A stretch of DNA of 37,165 nucleotides from Cladosporium sp. IMV 00045 (taxonomy: Eukaryota; Ascomycota; Dothideomycetes; Cladosporiales; Cladosporiaceae). Location: positions 1-37,165 of the forward strand of contig MSJI02000098.1 of assembly GCA_001931905.2 (NCBI GenBank), in the 5' to 3' direction. The notes under the pieces are model-generated. The model had not been told where the DNA came from. It made no database searches and saw only the letters and a list, made by a program, of their open reading frames with translations. Within the stretch, counting starts at the first letter, position 1. The number at the start of each line of letters is the position of its first letter. Positions 32,693 to 37,165 of the stretch are shown here, in pieces. The translations under genes and the position numbers were made by a program.

Positions 32693-34041
32693 TGTGAAGG
32701 AAGAGGAGGAGGGTCGGTGTGTGTATTAAGAGGTCTTTTTACAGAGTAAAGAGCGTGTTCATGGGCCGGCCGAGCGTTGATGAGCTCGCAGCGGTCGTGC
32801 GCTGAAGGCAGAGGAGGTGGGAGGATTGAGGTGGTGAGGAGGTGATTAAGGTATCGGTGTGGCGGTGGTGTTAAGATGGGAGTTGCAATGGGTAGGCAAA
32901 ATTTGCCCAGGGCAAGCTCGAGCGAGACGGAGTAGTCGCGGGGGATTGAGATGGATGCGGGAGAGAGGATGGAGGTGATGAGGAGAGGAGCGATGGGAAG
33001 GGAGGAAGTGAGGGTTCAAGACGATCAGGACACGATGGTGGTAATGGAGGATATCACAGGCAGACACAATACTACAGACACGACTTTTGTTCGTGAGGGC
33101 AAGTCGCAGGCATTCACCTTCGAGGTCCTCAGTAGTTCCAGGGTTGGGCGACCGGGTGAGATGCTGTTGAATGGTTGGATGAAGCTCAAGCCGCAAGCCC
33201 GCCCGCCGACAAGATTTGGGTTGGGACGTGCTCAATGCGGAGAGGCGACAGTATAACGAGCAAAAGGTTGGGCCATGCGAGATGCACGCCATCCGCCTGA
33301 CGAGACGAGAGATAAGCCGTCCCCCGGTAGGTTGGGGTAATTCAGTGTCGCAGTTGAGTATGCAGGCATGCGCATGCATGTAATCCTGCTGTTCGTCACC
33401 TGGAAGTTTATGTTTGTCCATCGATGTTGATATCTGGCAGGGTCGGGTAGGGCATGCATGCGCAGGGCAAGGCACACGACCAGGCATGGTATACTGTAGA
33501 GACAAATCTCGTACTACCACCTTGCGATTGACACCAGGCACACACTATGTCGCTAGCATAGAAGATTCTCGGGTGAGAGATGAGCATTGCGGGCCGGATT
33601 GGCCTCCTGAGAGAAAAAGAAGAAGAAAAAACTAGAGCCCGAGAGATGCTAGTGGGATTGTTAGGCTGTTGTAGTATGGACATCTGGCTACATGAGAGCA
33701 GTCCACGGCAGTCTGGCAGCCTCTCTCACCAGTAGGGATCGAGGGAGATGGGCGGATGGAAGGGGAAATAATGGCAGAGCATGGAGCAAGTGTGGTAGTG
33801 GAGACGAACTACGCAGCCTTAGTCCTCCCGAGCGCCGGCAGAAGCACAGCAGCTAGTGGCATATGCAGGGACATGCCACTCCTCAACCGCCGACCTGAAA
33901 GCTGCTGTCGGGGAGCTGGTTGTGTTGTCGAGAAGAATACTTACCTGGGAAAGAGGCAGATTGATGACAGTCAACCATACACAAGGGATTATCGTCATTG
34001 GATCGTCCAAAACATTGAGCCATTGGTGTTCCTGCTCCTTC

Positions 34042-34085
34042 CCTGCTGCAGCTGCTGCATGCCCTGCTGTTGCTGCTGCTGCCCT
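34042..34085. repeat. GCTGCT-rich low-complexity tract
   Basis: Imperfect CTGCTG-type triplet tract in the FAS1/FAS2 intergenic region. Confidence 0.6.
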
Positions 34086-34394
34086 GCAAGCCCACCAGCC
34101 CGCCAGAATAATCGCAGAGCATCTCGCGGTCCAACGCTTTTTCTACCTCCGTAACCATCCAATCCACCATTAGACACACACTCTCTCTCTCTCTCCCAAT
34201 CCCCACGCCACAACACTTTTGTCAATCCATCTGTTTGCCTGGCCTGACCCTTACCTGGCTGCCTGCTTGACCACTGAGCCAGGTTGTGTTAAGCTGTCCC
34301 GTTCCCACCCGTTGTGTCAACGACTCGCTCTCTCTCCCACCAACAACCCTCCCACCAGCTTACTACTATCACCGGTGCTGCTACCACCACTACT

Positions 34395-34424
34395 CCTCTA
34401 CCTCTACCTCTACCTCTACCTCTA
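34395..34424. repeat. CCTCTA hexanucleotide repeat
   Basis: Five perfect CCTCTA units, followed by an imperfect one, about 570-600 bp upstream of the FAS1 ATG and within a long pyrimidine-rich strand asymmetry. Confidence 0.85.
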
Positions 34425-34991
34425 CCTCCTCCTCATCTTCTGTGCTATACCATCCTCTCTCACTCCAACAACTACTCCTCCCTCCACTCGCGTTCAAGTC
34501 CCTCATTCTCCTTCCACCCCTCCTCCATCTCTCCATCAACTCGACCGCAGCTTTCCCGCTAGTGTCTCCAGTTGCCGCAAAAAGGGACCCCGAGCATCAA
34601 GTCTGGAGCGAAAAATCTCCAGCTTGTCTATGACCTGAGCTCCGCGAGCCAGTCCTGCATTACATACTACCCTTATTGTAAGTTTGAATATTTCCATTTT
34701 CCAGCAATTTGATATCCGTCCGCCTCTTGAGAAATCACAATCCAGCCATTGGCCTTTGCAATCCCCTCTGTCTTTGCTTTCTAGCTTTCTGCCTGCTCCG
34801 GCGGCACAGAAGTGACAGCACAGCGAAGCACACGACAGGCCAGGGCAGGGCAGGCACGACCGCAGCCCGCAACTTCTTCGGCCGCGAGATTTCCATCCCA
34901 CCACCTCACCCATCCACTCCCATCACCCGGGATATGCTCGAATAGCTGCCGACCGCAGCATTTCCCCATCAATCCCACACTCAGACTAATA

Positions 34992-37165
34992 ATGAGCGTC
35001 CAGTTCAATAATAACTCCCCCCAGAGACCGGACGCCATCCGCAGGCTCAGCAGCAGAATGTACGGCTCCGGCGCTCAGACTGGCGTTTCCACGCCTCGCT
35101 CCCAGGCCGTCTCGCGTCCTCTCACCCTCACCCACGGCTCTCTCGAATACAACTTCTTAATACCCACCGCCCTTCATTTCAGCGCCACCCAGCTCAAGGA
35201 TGCCTTCCTTGCTACCCTCCCCGAACCCACAGACGAGCTCGCCCAGGATGAGGAGCCTTCCTCCGTCACCGAGCTTGTCGCCAGATATCTCGGTTTCACC
35301 GCTAAAGAGGTCGATGAGGGCGACGACCCTGGCTCATACGAGGAGGTTCTGAAGATTATGCTACAAGAGTTTGAGCGCGCCTTCCTGCGCGGCAACGAGG
35401 TTCACGCCATTGCAGCAACCCTGCCCGGCATTGTGGAGAAGAAGCTCATCACTGTGCGCTCTTACTACGCCGCTCGCTCAGCGGTCGGTCGCCCTATCAA
35501 GGCGCACGAATCTGCTTTGCTTCGCGAGGCTGGCGATGAGAATGCCTATATCTACGCTGTTTTCGGCGGTCAGGGCAACATTGAGGAGTACTTTGACGAG
35601 CTCCGCGAGATCTACACCACATACCCGACTCTCGTTGAGGATTTCATCACTTCGGCCGCCGCTCACCTGCAGCAGCTCGCCAGAGACCCCAAGGCTGAAA
35701 AGCTTTACCCTAAGGGTCTGGACGTCATGCGCTGGTTGAACAACAAGGATGCGCAGCCCGACACCGAATACCTCGTCTCTGCTCCCGTGAGTTTCCCGCT
35801 CATCGGTCTCACCCAGCTCGCACACTACCTCGTCATGTGCAGAGTACTGGGTACCCACCCTGGCCACGTCAGGGAGCGTTTCTCCGGTTCCACCGGTCAC
35901 TCGCAGGGTGTCGTGACCGCGGCTGCAATCGCCGCCTCTAAGAACTTTGAGACTTTCGACAAGTCCTCAAGAGATGCACTCAGCATCCTCTTCTGGATCG
36001 GTCTGCGCAGCCAGCAGGCTTACCCTCGCACTTCTCTTGCTCCTAATGTCTTGCAGGACTCTATCGATGAGGGCGAGGGTGCTCCCACTCCCATGCTTTC
36101 CATCCGCGACCTTCCCCGGGAAGCCGTCCAGAAGCACATTGACACCACCAACGAGCACCTGCCTAAGGACAGGCACATCGGCATCTCTCTGGTGAACAGC
36201 GCGCGCAACTTCGTTGTCACCGGTCCTCCCATGTCTCTCTACGGTCTGAACCTGCAGCTCCGCAAGTTCAAGGCTCCCACTGGTCTTGACCAGACTCGCA
36301 TTCCTTTCACCGAGCGCAAGGTTCGCTTTGTCAACCGCTTCCTGCCCATCACCGCACCTTTCCACAGCCCCTACCTCGCAGAGGCCATCCAGCACCTCCA
36401 GGATGACCTCAGTAGCATCGACATCCCCTCCTCCGAACTTGGAATCCCCGTCTTTGACACCTGCTCCGGCGAGGACCTCAGGGAGAAGACCAAGGGCAAC
36501 ATTGTCCCCGACCTTGTCCGCATGATCTGCAAGGACCCCGTGAACTGGGAGATTGCCACCGTCATGCCCAACGCTACGCACATCCTCGATTTCGGCCCTG
36601 GTGGCATCTCCGGTCTCGGTGTGCTTACCAACCGCAACAAGGACGGCACTGGTGTGCGCGTGATCCTGGCCGGCACCATGGATGGCACCAACAGCGAAGT
36701 TGGCTACAAGCCCGAGATTTTCGACCGCGACGCTGAGCACGCCGTCAAGTACGCCGTTGACTGGGTGAAAGAGTATGGACCTAAGCTTGCAAGGACCTCT
36801 GTTGGTCAGACTTTCGTGGACACCAAGATGAGCAGACTTTTGGGTCTTCCCCCGGTCATGGTTGCGGGTATGACTCCCTGCACCGTGCCCTGGGACTTTG
36901 TGGCTTCCACCATGAAGGCTGGTTACGAGATCGAGCTTGCTGGTGGTGGATACTACAATGACAAGAGCATGAGCGAGGCCATTGCCAAGATCGAGAAGGA
37001 GATCCCCGCCGGTCGCGGTATCACCATCAACTTGATCTACGTCGCCCCGAGAGCCATGGCCTGGCAGATCCCCATGATCGCCAGACTCCGCGCTGAGGGT
37101 GTGCCCATCGAGGGTTTGACCATTGGCGCTGGTGTTCCTTCGATCGAGGTTGCCAACGAGTACAT
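34992..37165 (+). CDS. fas1: Fatty acid synthase subunit beta, 5' part (runs off the window)
   Basis: The frame is open from the ATG at 34992 to the window end, 724 codons plus two bases, with no intron seen; the full protein is about 2,050-2,100 residues. It starts MSVQFNNNSPQRPDAIRRLS. The acetyltransferase domain follows with AVFGGQGNIEEYF and the catalytic GHSQG (Ser304, codon 35901-35903), then SLVNSARNFVVTGPP and the AT C-terminal ITAPFHSPYL histidine motif. From about residue 618 the enoyl reductase begins (PPVMVAGMTPCTVPWDFV, IELAGGGYYND), an FMN-dependent TIM-barrel domain. The dehydratase and malonyl/palmitoyl transferase domains lie beyond the window. The beta subunits form the two domes of the alpha6-beta6 complex. 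The divergent pairing with FAS2 allows coordinated expression of the two subunits. Confidence 0.97.
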   Translation, partial: MSVQFNNNSPQRPDAIRRLSSRMYGSGAQTGVSTPRSQAVSRPLTLTHGSLEYNFLIPTALHFSATQLKDAFLATLPEPTDELAQDEEPSSVTELVARYLGFTAKEVDEGDDPGSYEEVLKIMLQEFERAFLRGNEVHAIAATLPGIVEKKLITVRSYYAARSAVGRPIKAHESALLREAGDENAYIYAVFGGQGNIEEYFDELREIYTTYPTLVEDFITSAAAHLQQLARDPKAEKLYPKGLDVMRWLNNKDAQPDTEYLVSAPVSFPLIGLTQLAHYLVMCRVLGTHPGHVRERFSGSTGHSQGVVTAAAIAASKNFETFDKSSRDALSILFWIGLRSQQAYPRTSLAPNVLQDSIDEGEGAPTPMLSIRDLPREAVQKHIDTTNEHLPKDRHIGISLVNSARNFVVTGPPMSLYGLNLQLRKFKAPTGLDQTRIPFTERKVRFVNRFLPITAPFHSPYLAEAIQHLQDDLSSIDIPSSELGIPVFDTCSGEDLREKTKGNIVPDLVRMICKDPVNWEIATVMPNATHILDFGPGGISGLGVLTNRNKDGTGVRVILAGTMDGTNSEVGYKPEIFDRDAEHAVKYAVDWVKEYGPKLARTSVGQTFVDTKMSRLLGLPPVMVAGMTPCTVPWDFVASTMKAGYEIELAGGGYYNDKSMSEAIAKIEKEIPAGRGITINLIYVAPRAMAWQIPMIARLRAEGVPIEGLTIGAGVPSIEVANEY

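Larger units (their letters stand above)
32693..34991. promoter_or_regulatory. Divergent FAS2/FAS1 intergenic region
   Basis: A 2.3-kb region between the FAS2 and FAS1 start codons, so it contains both promoters and 5' leaders. Two ATTGG/CCAAT sequences lie near 34020 and 34745. CT-rich tracts (34176-34196 and 34318-34530) lie on the FAS1 side, as is common near fungal transcription starts. A GTAAGT at about 34679 followed by a pyrimidine-rich CTTTCTAG near 34785 could be a FAS1 leader intron. A GTAAGTATT donor-like site on the minus strand near 33943 could belong to a FAS2 leader intron. The 231-codon minus-strand frame at 32846-33541 shows no protein family features. Confidence 0.5.

Noticed and set aside
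32846..33541. A 231-codon minus-strand frame upstream of FAS2
   Set aside because: Low-complexity His/Pro/Ser-rich composition, no family motif, and a position in the FAS2 leader/promoter region.
26993..37165. The FAS1/FAS2 pair as part of a secondary-metabolite cluster (HexA/HexB type)
   Set aside because: No polyketide synthase, oxidoreductase or transporter genes are near. The proteins have the normal primary-metabolism sequence, and the neighbours are housekeeping genes.
1..37165. tRNA, rRNA or CRISPR features
   Set aside because: No cloverleaf with A and B boxes, no rRNA-like sequence and no spaced direct repeats were found by reading. A covariance-model search would be needed to exclude small RNAs.

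Overview
This window is nuclear DNA of a filamentous ascomycete fungus. The genes carry short introns (about 48-122 nt) with GTAAGT/GTACGT-type donors and CTAAC/CTGAC branch sites. The gene set is fungal: cytosolic fatty acid synthase with separate alpha and beta subunits, a Brr6/Brl1 nuclear-envelope protein, and a Cys-rich metallothionein-like protein of a type I know only from filamentous fungi. The protein flavour suggests Dothideomycetes (Capnodiales/Mycosphaerellales relatives). That is an inference without a database search, and no species is claimed.

Layout. 1-492: 3' end of a secreted thaumatin-like protein. 1191-2459: a three-exon gene of unknown function with two C-terminal membrane helices and an internal Cys repeat. 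2580-3079 (minus): a frame-disrupted SnoaL/NTF2-like gene. 3711-5434 (minus): a Brr6/Brl1-family nuclear envelope protein. 5984-8895 (minus): AP-2 alpha adaptin. 10209-11003 (plus): profilin, four exons.

11131-27931 is dominated by one large direct duplication. Block 1 (11131-19443) and block 2 (19464-27931) carry the same four elements in the same order: an RNPS1-like SR/RRM protein (minus), a secreted metallophosphoesterase (plus), a Cys-rich CxC protein (minus) and the 3' end of FAS2 (minus). A run of 20 Ns (19444-19463) sits exactly on the junction. Block 1 breaks off inside FAS2, and block 2 starts in the profilin 3' flank. The copies differ by a few per cent in exons but are very different in some introns and spacers. 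This is either a real tandem duplication or, more likely in my view, two diverged haplotypes/homeologues joined end to end by a scaffolder, as would happen in a heterozygous or hybrid fungus.

26993-32692 (minus) is the complete FAS2 alpha subunit. 34992 to the window end (plus) is the first third of the FAS1 beta subunit. The two are divergent around a 2.3-kb shared upstream region and encode the two subunits of one alpha6-beta6 complex. I see no tRNA, rRNA, CRISPR array or recognisable transposon. The best leads are the duplication and its uneven divergence, the frame-disrupted SnoaL gene, the loss of two of the four family cysteines in the Brr6-like protein, and a stop-free 3n intron two codons before the ACP phosphopantetheine serine of FAS2.
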